64,000 nt of DNA from NCBI GenBank assembly GCA_904063045.1, contig CAJFCJ010000011.1, forward strand, positions 558,001 through 622,000. Reading direction: 5' to 3'. Every line of letters begins with the position of its first letter. Position 1 is the first letter of the stretch. The DNA comes from Dimorphilus gyrociliatus. Its lineage: Eukaryota > Annelida > Polychaeta > Dinophilidae. Positions 38,555 through 48,193 of the stretch are shown here, in pieces. The position numbers and the translations under genes were made by a program. The notes beneath the pieces were generated by a model. It had not been told where the DNA came from and made no database searches. It was given only the letters and a program-made list of their open reading frames with translations.

Positions 38555-40726
38555 CTACGGCATTCGATCATATCTAACTTCAATTCTTCGTCCATCGACA
38601 TTGGCCCCATCGAATTTTTCTGTTATAAAAAAGAAAAAACAATTCGATTACATATAATAAGCTCCATATATAGTTCATGATTTCGGCACCTATTGCTCTT
38701 CTTGCGGATTCATAGGAATGAAATCGCACAATTCCACACCCCTTAGACTTTCCGTTATCAGTTTTAATTTCAGCAAACCGAACTTCACCACATGACCTGA
38801 ACTTTTCTTTTAGATCTTGCCATGTGTACTTGAATGGTAAATTTCTAACAAACACTGAATTTGAGTCTCTTCTTTCTCTATCACGTTCTCGAGACGAGGA
38901 TGACATATACATATTGTCTCGATAATCTTCTCGAAACGATCCAACTTCAAATAAAGAATTCGTCCCTTTAAAGCTTGAGCTTCTACTTAATCCAGAAAAG
39001 AAGTTTGAGGACGCACCACTACTTAAACTATTCAATAAAGTTGAGCTATTGCTATTTATAGAATCAAAATTCATTCCACTCCCTATATAAGGTACAAAGA
39101 TTTTAATCCGGATTTAAAATTCATTTATAAACAATAACCTGAAAAACCCAAAGAGCCACTATTCAATCCAACGGATGAACTTAAACCACCTAAACTACTA
39201 AGTAATGAATTTGTGCCGCTATTGCCATTTCCACTTCCACTTCCACCTACGCTACTACTCCCGACTCCTGCTCCAACGTTATTCAAGCTTAATGGATTGC
39301 CAATACCTCTAAGACCAGCCGGTAATTTTCTTGGAAGGTCTCCAGGAACTGATCCCGAACTAGCTAATTTGTCCATCTTTACGTTCATTGCACGTTCGTA
39401 CAACATTTGTCTATTAAACATGGATATAGCTTGACAAGCTTCTAATGCGGTTTCAAATTGAACAGTTGCCATCCCTCGACTTTTTCCTTCTTTATCTTCC
39501 AGCAATTCCACAGCCGTTATTCGACCTGCCAGTCTGAAAACCTCATGCAATTTTTTTTGAGTGACTTTATAATCAAGGTTTGCTATGAACACCTAAAATG
39601 ATCACAAAATTTTAGTTAAAAACTATCTCATTTACCAGATTAGTAGCATCACATACCTGATTGGTAACTGATCCTTCTATTCCCAATTGTTGAAGAATTT
39701 GTGGAGTAACACCCTGAGTATTGACATTGTTGTTGATTGGTGCATTGTCAACCATTAAAGGAGGAGGTTGGTGTCTAATATTATCAGGTCTTTGACACAT
39801 TTCTTTATTCCTCTGTAGTCTGCGTCGATCCTTTTCAGTTTCTTCTCTAACAATAATCTTTCTTCCCCGTAACTCGTACCTGTGTGAACATAAAAGCTGA
39901 AATACTTAATAAACATTGACAATTTAACTCTATTAGAATGAATTTATATCTGCCTTTCCATAAATGGTAAACGTACCCAAAGGGATTTAATTGAAAATTA
40001 ATTTGTATTAAATGTTATGTGAAGTTACGTTTTATCGTAATTTAATTAATAATTCACATAATATATAGATAATAATTGATAGAAGTATTTACATTGAAAA
40101 TAAATATTATACATATATGTTGTATAAAGTCTCACCTGTCCATCTTCTCTAGGGCTTTCTGGGCGAGTTTTTCGTCTTTGAACTCTATTAAACCTGATCC
40201 CAATGGCTTTCCATCTGGTGCATCTGGTAGCTCTACGTAAGTTACTTCGCCAATCTCTTTTCGAAACAAGTCTTTGACTGCTTGCCAACGCAGTTCATAG
40301 GGAATATTAGATATAAATAATCGCCTAGTTTTGCATATTCTATCAGAATTAGATTTTCTCCTCCTCTCCCTTGATCTTGAACGTGAATTTGAATCCTCCC
40401 TAAAATTATCAACAACAGTTTTTACACTTTAAAAAAATTCTCTTTCAAGAGCTGCATCAGATATGTCTATCACTGACAGCTTCTATGACAGACCCAAGCT
40501 AAATAAAAATATACCTTCGATTTAGCGGCGATCTTGAGCGGTCTCTCTTCTGATCAGAGTCACCTTCTCTGCATTGATAAACTTGTTAATAGCCTAAGAA
40601 AAGCCTTTTCTAATTTAAATTTCCTTACCTTAAGGGAGAGAAATTTGCATCATCAGCATTTGCAAACTCATCATCGTTTGGATCATATATATCATCAGAA
40701 GATTTTTGATCAGTTTCAGCGGCCAT
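38555..40726 (-). CDS. HNRNPM: HNRNPM/MYEF2-type RNA-binding protein (Rumpelstiltskin)
   Basis: Spliced gene with three RRM domains. The start at 40726 gives MAAETDQKSSDDIYDPNDDE, then an RS-like segment (SRSRSRERRRKS). RRM1 is TRRLFISNIPYELRWQAVKD, followed by GSGLIEFKDEKLAQKALEKM. RRM2 is VFIANLDYKVTQKKLHEVFR, with GMATVQFETALEACQAISMF. A Gly/Ser/Asn-rich linker follows (about 39130-39290), and RRM3 is SNSVFVRNLPFKYTWQDLKE, with GCGIVRFHSYESARRAI. The small last exon reads KFDGANVDGRRIEVRYDRMP, which is the typical end of HNRNPM. The protein regulates alternative splicing in the nucleus; the fly homologue also binds nanos mRNA. It is head to head with UTP15. Confidence 0.93.
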
Positions 40727-41172
40727 TTTAAAAATAGAAATGTTGTCACAAGCAGTAATGGTTTCCATAAGAACAATGTCTCACCCTTTTGCAATCGTTG
40801 ACTTTTTTTGCAGTTCAAAGAATTATCTTACAGTTAAATTTAAATCCAAAAAAAATATTAATATTTCTCAAATTAAGGCTTAACTCTATAAAATATATTT
40901 TATGTAGAATTAATTGAAAAACCGCATAATAAAAAATTTAGAACTTAAATATAATTAAACTTTCAAAAGTGGTGTAGCAAATAAATAAAAATCATTTACC
41001 TATTTTTGAAAAAAGATTTTTAGAAATTTAAATACTTTCTCAACAGAATGTTGACCTTCTATATACAATACAATCTCTTCAACCTACCAGTTTTTATTAT
41101 TTATGTGTGTTTTTCACACAACCACGTTTTCTTGTTTTCGCTCAATAGTACGGTAGAGTGCTTTAACGCATA
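40727..41172. promoter_or_regulatory. Divergent intergenic region, HNRNPM / UTP15
   Basis: 446 bases between start codons. GGCCATTTTAAAAAT at the HNRNPM start is a weak YY1-type context. Otherwise AT-rich with no gene. Confidence 0.4.
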
Positions 41173-42691
41173 ATGTCTAGTTTCAAGACTGCCGAACTTT
41201 GCCCGAAACAAAAAACTGAAATTGTTTCCGAATATTGGGACAATTATAGGCAGTTAAATGTGCGAAAGGAAACTGGGGCCGCCAATTGGGTTGAATATCA
41301 TCCAGAACAAGAAGATGTGCTTCTCTTCACATGCGGAAGCCGGGTGTCAATTGTTGATAGCAATATGGAACCTACAAAAACTTTTAGTAGATTCAAAGAA
41401 GATGTGTACAGTGCAAGATGGCGCTCTGATGGTTCTTTGATAACTTGTGGCGGTCAACAGGGAAAACTTCATGTTCTTCATCCCCAGCACGTTAGTTTCT
41501 TATATAAGTATGCTATGTAAAAGGATTTATTTCTAAATTCTTGGGCCTAAATTGAATTTTTAAAAATTATTCCAAGAGTATATTCTTTTACAGGGTGAAC
41601 TGCGAAGAATAAAAGCTCACAAGCAAGCCATCAGAAGCTGCGGTTTTACAAAAGATAATCATCGAATAATTTCTGGAAGCGATGACAACGAAGTGAAGAT
41701 TTGGGATATTGCTACAGGGGAATGTGTGCAAACTTTTAGATCTCATAGCGATCATGTGAGATCAGTGTCTCCAAGTTCGACAAATTCTCAACACTTTGTT
41801 TCTTCTAGTTACGACCATACCATAAAGTTGTGGGATTGCAGACATCCAGATACTGAGGTTTTAACAATGCAGCACAATACTCCTGTTGAATGCGTTTTAT
41901 TCGCAAATGAACTTTGCATTAGTGCTGGAGGAAATTCTGTAAAGATTTGGGATTTATTAGCCGGTGGCAGATTGCTTAAAGAGTTACGCGACCATCATAA
42001 AACTCCAACATGCGTAAAGTTCTCGTCAGGAAGAAGCTATATGCTCACAACAGGTCTTGATAAAAGGATTCTTATCTATGATTGGAATGGTTTTGAATAT
42101 GCTCATTCATTTAAAACTTCTGCCCCAGCTCTATCTGTTGCCGTTTCCAAAGGCGATAAAAGATTTTCTGTTGGATTGGAAGATGGTTTAATAACTACCT
42201 TTGAGAAGAAAGAAAAATTAGAGAAATGGCGCGAGCCTAAAGAAGAAATAGAAGAAGATTGGAAGCCAAAAAATATGTCTAAAGCCGACAAGCATCTAAG
42301 ACATTTTGAGCATTCAAAAGCCTTAGATTTTGTTTTGAAGAAAAATCAAGGAGGAATGAAAGTAGATCAAGTCATCAGTGTTCTTCAAGAGTTAATAAGA
42401 AGAGATGTCTTACATGCAGCAATTGCAAGTCGAAGTGAGAAATCTTCACTCGAACACCTTTTAAAATTTGTATTATACAATATAGGTGTACAGCGATATA
42501 CAGCTCCTTTAATAGAAGTAGCTAATGTCATCTTAGATATTGAGCTACAGACTGAAGAAGTTCCACAACCCGAAGTGGTAGATTTATTAAATAGACTCCG
42601 ACGAGCAGTTAAAAGTGAAATTGAAATGTGCGATAAGATCGCTCAAATGAGGGGTGCTCTTGAAATTATAATGAACTGTAATTCTGCATAA
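41173..42691 (+). CDS. UTP15: UTP15, small-subunit processome WD40 protein
   Basis: Two exons (41173-41490, 41594-42691), 471 residues. WD40 repeats are evident: VNIVDSN-type edges in exon 1, then HKQAIRSCGFTKDNHRIISG, DNEVKIWDIATGECVQTFRS, SSYDHTIKLWDCRHPDTEV, NSVKIWDLLAGGRLLKEL and LTTGLDKRILIYDWNGFEY. The UTP15 C-terminal domain follows (ADKHLRHFEHSKALDFVL, then VISVLQELIRRDVLHAAIAS). UTP15 belongs to the t-UTP/UTPA subcomplex, which binds nascent pre-18S rRNA in the nucleolus and supports Pol I transcription. It is a little shorter than human UTP15 (518 residues) with no missing domain. Confidence 0.96.
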
Positions 42692-43159
42692 ATTTTCTTA
42701 TTAATGATGTAAATATCTCATAATTTCATAAAGACTTTGTTAAGATGAATTGATTATTAGTGTTATCCTTACATTTGAATTTAAGTTTAGCATTTACGAG
42801 ATACTTTTGCCTAATGTATCCTTCTTTTGTACTAGCGCTCTACAATGAGAGATAAGCAAACAAGCTTTCAATATTAAGACACTGTACTTATTCTTCTGTC
42901 AGACTAGTTATTCTTAATATCCCAGGAATTATAGTAGCTCATAGGTTTATATTTGTTTATTAGAAAGAAAACTAAAGATAAACGCTATTAAAAAACTCTC
43001 AAGCAAAAACTGCTGAATTCTTGAATGTGAGCGATACTAGACACATAGTGCGACTCTATATGCAATGAGACCTATCAAACACCAGTTTTCTGTAGAAACC
43101 GGTATAAGCTCATACTTCCAAAGACAACTGGATCAAAAATTATCACTTTCCTATAAACC
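42692..43159. other. Intergenic region, UTP15 to POLR3E
   Basis: 468 bases, no gene seen. It must contain the UTP15 3' end and the POLR3E promoter. Confidence 0.6.
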
Positions 43160-45008
43160 ATGGTAATTATTTTTATTTTCTATTAATAGAAAAATTTATT
43201 TATAATTTTTTCAGGACGTTAAGAAGGAAGAAGATGTTGAGGATCCGATTGTTGAAGAACGAAATGTTTATTTGAACAAACAGTTAATGATGTATTTGCT
43301 TCGCTTCCCTCTACGTCCTGCAAATTCAGATATGACTTCATTCTGTTCTGCAAAGATTAAACCGAAACAAAGAGAAGTTGAACTAGAATCCCGCTTAGAA
43401 GAAAATTCTCATTATTCAAAAACGAAGGCTGCTGAAATAGCATGCAATAGCAACATGGATGCAGACATAAGAAGAATTGCTCTTTCCAGCTCTATTACTA
43501 ATGCGAACGAAGGGAGCTATGCCGTTGCTTTTATATCTTCAGATGGAAATTTTAATTTGTGCCCAGTAACAAGTATTTTAGAAATGAGGCCATCACTTAA
43601 TTACTTAGATTCTGAAAGGCGTTCTAAAGATGAAGTAATAACAAATGACACAGAAGAGAAAGTATCTGTCCATTATGCTCGAAAAGAATCGGATGCAGCA
43701 AAAGCCAAGCGCCTAGCTTCATATGATTACCATATGAAAAACAAAGCCAAAGAGAGATGGATTAGTCTTGATTATAGAAAAGCAGATAGTCGTCAAGCAG
43801 TTGCTGAACGTTCGCTCCTTGTAAGAGAAATGGGAGATAATTTTCAGTCTCAGTCTTTAGAATGGTTAGATACAACACCTGATGAATATGCTAAAAAATT
43901 ATTACCCGCTGTTGAGGAAGAAGTGGAGTCACACACGCCCTTACCTTATCATATGCTTTCACTCTCGCAGCTAAGAACTCGGCCATTATTAGATCAGGTC
44001 AAACAATTATTGCGTCAGGCCAAGGTTATGAAATTTTCTCAGTTACAGACATTAGTGGGAGGTTGTTCTGATTCTTCTACGCTTCTATGGCAAGTTCAGC
44101 AAGTTGGTTTGCTGATCCAAGGTTGTTGGGTGTTAAAATCAGAAATTTTATATGATGAAAGTCAAAAACACTTAGTAAGTCCCCGAGATTTCGTTCTTTG
44201 GAAATTTGTGCAATCTAGAGATATTCTTCGAAAAGATCTAGCTCAAGCATTAAAGATTTCTCCAGACCAATTAAAAAATGTTTTATTGACAGTGGCTAGA
44301 TCAAAAGGTGTAACTAGGCATTGGGAATTCTTAATGGATACAGATAAAGACTTTATAGATAATCATCCTGAGACTGTCCATAAACAGCAGCGACAATGGA
44401 TTGCTAAACAGCAGGAATTACAAAAGATTCTGAACATTGACCTCACAACAAATCAAAAACGAAGGCGTCAAAGTTCAACTAGAATAGATGATGATACAAA
44501 GTCTCCTAAAGTAAGGAGCCGTCACACCAGTGGAAAGTCACAGGAATCTCCAGCTATTGATGCGAAAAGCCTAAATGATAAATTAACTGAGGTTGATCGG
44601 GAAAAGAGCCTACAATCTTTCATTAAAATCCTTATGACGAATCATCACGTCCTATCACTAACCGAGATCCGCCGGCAGTTAAATATGAAATTAGCTCAAC
44701 TGGATGCAGGACATCCTCTGACTTGTGTTTCTGAGGTTGAGTTAGAAGAAGCTGTAACCAAAGCAGGGTCAAAAAAATTTGGTCAAGTTTTTGTCATGAT
44801 GGAATATGGTGACGGTTTAGACATTATTAGACAATGCGTCTTAGATAAAATGAATAAAGATTTCAAAGTTCGGATAGGTCTAGTAAAAGAGCGTGTTGAA
44901 GAAGTTACAGGCAAACCCGCAAATGAAGCTGAATGTAAAAGAATTCTGAAAGATATGTGCAGTAGCAGGGGTTCATTATGGGTTTTAAAAAATTCTGTTA
45001 GTTCTTGA
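43160..45008 (+). CDS. POLR3E: POLR3E (RPC5), RNA polymerase III subunit
   Basis: The start codon alone forms the first coding exon (43160-43162, ATG followed by GTAATT). Exon 2 (43215-45008) encodes DVKKEEDVEDPIVEERNVYL, which matches the human N-terminus EEDDPVVQEIDVYL and so requires this upstream ATG. The Sin/RPC5 N-terminal domain continues with LLRFPLRPANSD, SAKIKPKQREVELESRL and EMRPSLNYLDSERR. Winged-helix repeats in the C-terminal half include LSLSQLRTRPLLDQVKQLLR, DFVLWKFVQSRDILRKDLAQ and the terminal SSRGSLWVLKNSVSS. Total 598 residues against 708 in human. RPC5 pairs with RPC4 in Pol III and supports initiation and reinitiation. Confidence 0.95.
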
Positions 45009-45051
45009 AGAAAAAAATTAAATAAACTTAAATATGTCTTTCATGTTTTGA

Positions 45052-45921
45052 TCACATATTTTGTTCCTTGGTGTTGATTGGAGTCATTCCGTCAGTTGGT
45101 AGAGGTGACTTAATGAAAGCACAGAGCCAAGCGTAGCGCCAGTTTTTTCCCAAGCGATGTATTATATTCTTTTCCCTACTTTGAGTATATTCAAAGATTC
45201 CATAGGAGGATTCCGTAGTAGTTTGCCCATTCATTAAATTACGAAGATGATAAATAAATATGGCTGTCACGTACAGGCAGCCACCTATGCAAAGTGTGCA
45301 CATGGCGCAAGGTAAGAGAGTACCATGAGGCATGAGCCCTAAAATCCAGGCAAAGGATGGTACTATCATCGAAACTACTGCCTTCCAACTCCATCCGTGC
45401 AAAATATCATATATATAATCCATATTTAAGAAGACACAGTAAGTAGAACCTAGCACATAGTAAAAGAGAAGAAAGAAAAAATAGCGCATATTCCTGTGGC
45501 CAATACATTTGCCGCCAAATGCACAATGATGATCGCGCTCCAAAATGCAAGAGTTGCAAGAGATGCAGTGCTTTGCTCTGGGAGGATAGTTAGCTTCACA
45601 AACCGGACAGAACTTCCACCCAGGTTTTAGTAAATAAGGAAGCATAATGCCCTGACAGCTTGAATCGTTTGTGATCATCATATAATAATGAGTTATTACA
45701 TTGAAGTACAAGAAAATTCCAATAAGAACATGGGCAAAATAGTGGCTTGTATATTCAGGATCAATTGTGGGTAGAATGATGAATAATTCAAAGAGAACAA
45801 TTCCATGCGTTATAATGATAGTAAATGCTATAGCCATCCAATCTGACTTTTGGTATGGTAAATATCTTTTCCATTTGACTGAATCCATCAGAATTATACC
45901 AGTAAAAAAAGGGACATACAA
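45052..45921 (-). CDS. ZDHHC24: ZDHHC24-like palmitoyltransferase
   Basis: An intronless frame of 289 residues; an internal ATG at 45888 (MDSVKWKRYLPYQKSDW) may be the true start. The DHHC cysteine-rich domain is complete: GWKFCPVCEANYPPRAKHC, ISCNSCILERDHHCAFGGKC and IGHRNMRYF. Hydrophobic segments flank it, two before (MAIAFTIIITHGIVLFELFI, FAHVLIGIFLYFNVITHYYM) and two or more after (FFFLLFYYVLGSTYCVFL, CAMCTLCIGGCLYVTAIFIY). The tail NLMNGQTTTESSYGIF and then SPLPTDGMTP parallels vertebrate ZDHHC24 (LLRGQTTWEWARG, SPLPGDGIT). The enzyme attaches palmitate to protein cysteines on Golgi or ER membranes. It is tail to tail with POLR3E with only 43 bases between stop codons, so the 3' UTRs must overlap. 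Confidence 0.92.
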   Translation of the reverse strand: MYVPFFTGIILMDSVKWKRYLPYQKSDWMAIAFTIIITHGIVLFELFIILPTIDPEYTSHYFAHVLIGIFLYFNVITHYYMMITNDSSCQGIMLPYLLKPGWKFCPVCEANYPPRAKHCISCNSCILERDHHCAFGGKCIGHRNMRYFFFLLFYYVLGSTYCVFLNMDYIYDILHGWSWKAVVSMIVPSFAWILGLMPHGTLLPCAMCTLCIGGCLYVTAIFIYHLRNLMNGQTTTESSYGIFEYTQSREKNIIHRLGKNWRYAWLCAFIKSPLPTDGMTPINTKEQNM

Positions 45922-46357
45922 AGAATTTAGTTTTCCTTTTATTAAGAAAACTGGTTAAGAATGGGCGAAACATACATTTAACCGGTATCATCATATTTTA
46001 AATCGTGTATAAACTAAGCTCCATTTCATCGAAATAGGTGTGCTACCCTCAGAAAAATGCAGATATAGGAAATATATTATCCAATCAGAGCATCTGCGAT
46101 ATTTTAAACCTGTCATAAAACTTCTATGTATTCTCTTGACATGCTCTTTTTTATCGGAGAAAAGCTATTTATTGTATAGCTATTTAATATTTTATATATT
46201 TCTATCAAATTTATTTCTTTAATATATAGAAATAAATGCTTATATGTCATATATAAAAGCTTTCAATGAATTACTTTATTGTAAATCACACATTTTATTT
46301 GCTTAAAATGTAGAACAATCTACGATCTGATAAATTTAAATCAAAACATTTAACTGT
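45922..46357. other. Intergenic region, ZDHHC24 to ATP5MK
   Basis: 436 bases, no gene seen; it should hold the ZDHHC24 promoter and the ATP5MK 3' end. Confidence 0.55.
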
Positions 46358-46581
46358 TCATTTATCCTTCTTTCCTCCTATCATTTTCTTCAAAACTACT
46401 GCACCGGTTATGGTTCCCAGTGTCAGGCAAACCCACTGTAAAATTATTCATTAACTTTTATCGAAAAATTGGTTCAAGAACTTACGTTAAACCTTCCCCT
46501 GAGTGTATACGAATTTAAATAAAACCTCCATCCCTGGAATCTGTATTGTGGGTCGTTTTCACTTGCGAAATCTCCAGCCAT
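46358..46581 (-). CDS. ATP5MK: ATP5MK (USMG5/DAPIT), ATP synthase membrane subunit k
   Basis: A tiny two-exon gene found by reading the minus strand. Exon 1 (46581 to about 46486) encodes MAGDFASENDPQYRFQGWRF, then YLNSYTLRGRFN; exon 2 (about 46434-46358) encodes WVCLTLGTITGAVVLKKMIG and ends GKKDK. The join is in phase 0 and the total is 57 residues, normal for the family. The Y.F.G..KYFNSYTLTGR motif of DAPIT is clear, followed by the single membrane helix and a basic tail. The subunit sits in the Fo part of mitochondrial ATP synthase and helps dimer formation. Confidence 0.88.
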
Positions 46582-48193
46582 GTCGACTTAGGGCCTTCAA
46601 GGTCTGCACGAAATAAAAGAACAATTGTAAGTAAAGCATGTAAAGCAACATTCTTATTGAAGCTTTAATGGTATTACATCATACTTTAAGTATTTGTAAT
46701 TGTTACAATTATTAAAGTAATGAATGTAAATTCCTTCAGAAATACAGCTGAGAAACCTTACCTTAATTTTTCAAAGAGAATTTTAGGATATTGTCAAGGT
46801 TGAAACGCAGTCACGTGACGTGTTCCGAATGATAACCAATGCCATCTAGAGTAGTTTTAACTATTGGAGATAAGTTAATGAAAAAGTAACTTTACCAAGT
46901 ATTTCTGTTATCGAAGTATTATATTAATTATTATAAAGTAATCCTGATAGTTCTTCTCTGAATTATTTTAAGTGTAATTGTAAAAATATTATATCTCACG
47001 TCTTAGAAAAAGTCTTCATACTTGAGACTTTATAAAAACCTTCGTTGTCTTCTCTGAGGTATGCAAATCTTTCACAAGCTTATGATATTGCCTGTATGAG
47101 CTTAATTAATAGTATGTGCATTAGCTGCTGAGAATTATTGTTCGTATATGATCCTTAACACGTTTCCAGATTTTAATAAAGTCCTTTTTTATAAATCATT
47201 AAGCACAACATTAAAAATAACATCTCAGTAATGGAGCTAATTTTTGAATGTACATGTGTTTACTGTTCATGTGAAAGTAAAAACCAACGAAATAAAAAAT
47301 TGATTGAAAAAATTCTTATGGAAACAATCTAAGACCGATCGTACTTTCAGTTGTTTTTCCTTGTTACATCTTGCTAACAATCAGGGGTAGCCTAGTATGT
47401 CACATTAATACCTTATTCTACTTGAAGTAATAAGCACTTTGTTTGTTTACTTTGTTTTTGACAAAATACTATCTTTTATCCGAATAATTTGTTAATACTT
47501 TATTATTTAATTAAATACGCGCGCTTTTCCCATTGCACAAAATATCCTTCACCTTGACGCATATAAATGAGATGGATGTCAGTCACGTGATATTTCTGCA
47601 TAATGAGGACAGAAAAGGCTTAGTCTCGAAAATGCCACTCTTAGCTATCGTCTTTAAAAGGCAAGCTCTTTTTCTCGATTATTGTAATAGTTTATTCTCT
47701 TCTATATTTTCTGAAGAGATATGCTACCTACAGTAGATATTTAAATAAATGCAATCGCCTTAAAAATACGACTGTCAGAGCGGAAGTATCGCCATTTTTG
47801 TATTTACTGCGCATGCCCGAGTAGCGGTCTGTGCGCAAAAGGGGAATGTTTCATCAATCAAAAGTATGATTACACTTTTTAATCAAAATATATATGATTA
47901 TCCTTAAATTTAAGTTTGAAAAACTATTTATTTTTATAAAAACTTTTTTAATAATTCTTTATGAGCTAAATTATTTTTTTTAAAAAAGCATTAAGTATAA
48001 AAATTTTTTTTACTGAAATTATGCCCAAAGAGTTGTTTTGTCGGCCATGATCGTCTGTTTCCGAATGCGCTGTGTTACATTGTGTGAAGTGGTAGTTTTT
48101 AATGAAATGCTCGAAATCTACGGACATTTGATCTGTTAGAATTATTCGTTTATGTGATTCTACATTCCTGCTCTTACTTCTAAAGCTGACAAT
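46582..48193. other. Intergenic region, ATP5MK to ARID4
   Basis: 1.6 kb without a supported gene. The right part holds promoter-like motifs near 47780-47820. A 67-codon frame at 47533 has no family features. Confidence 0.6.
47781..47817. promoter_or_regulatory. Putative core promoter motifs upstream of ARID4
   Basis: Three known animal promoter elements cluster within 40 bases: CGGAAGT (ETS-type), CGCCATTTT (YY1-type) and TGCGCATGCCC (NRF-1-like half palindrome at 47808). The cluster is GC-rich against an AT-rich background and lies about 380 bases upstream of the ARID4 start codon. Recognised by motif only. Confidence 0.5.

Noticed and set aside
47533-47736. 67-codon plus-strand frame upstream of ARID4
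   Set aside because: No family features and just upstream of promoter-like motifs; likely chance.
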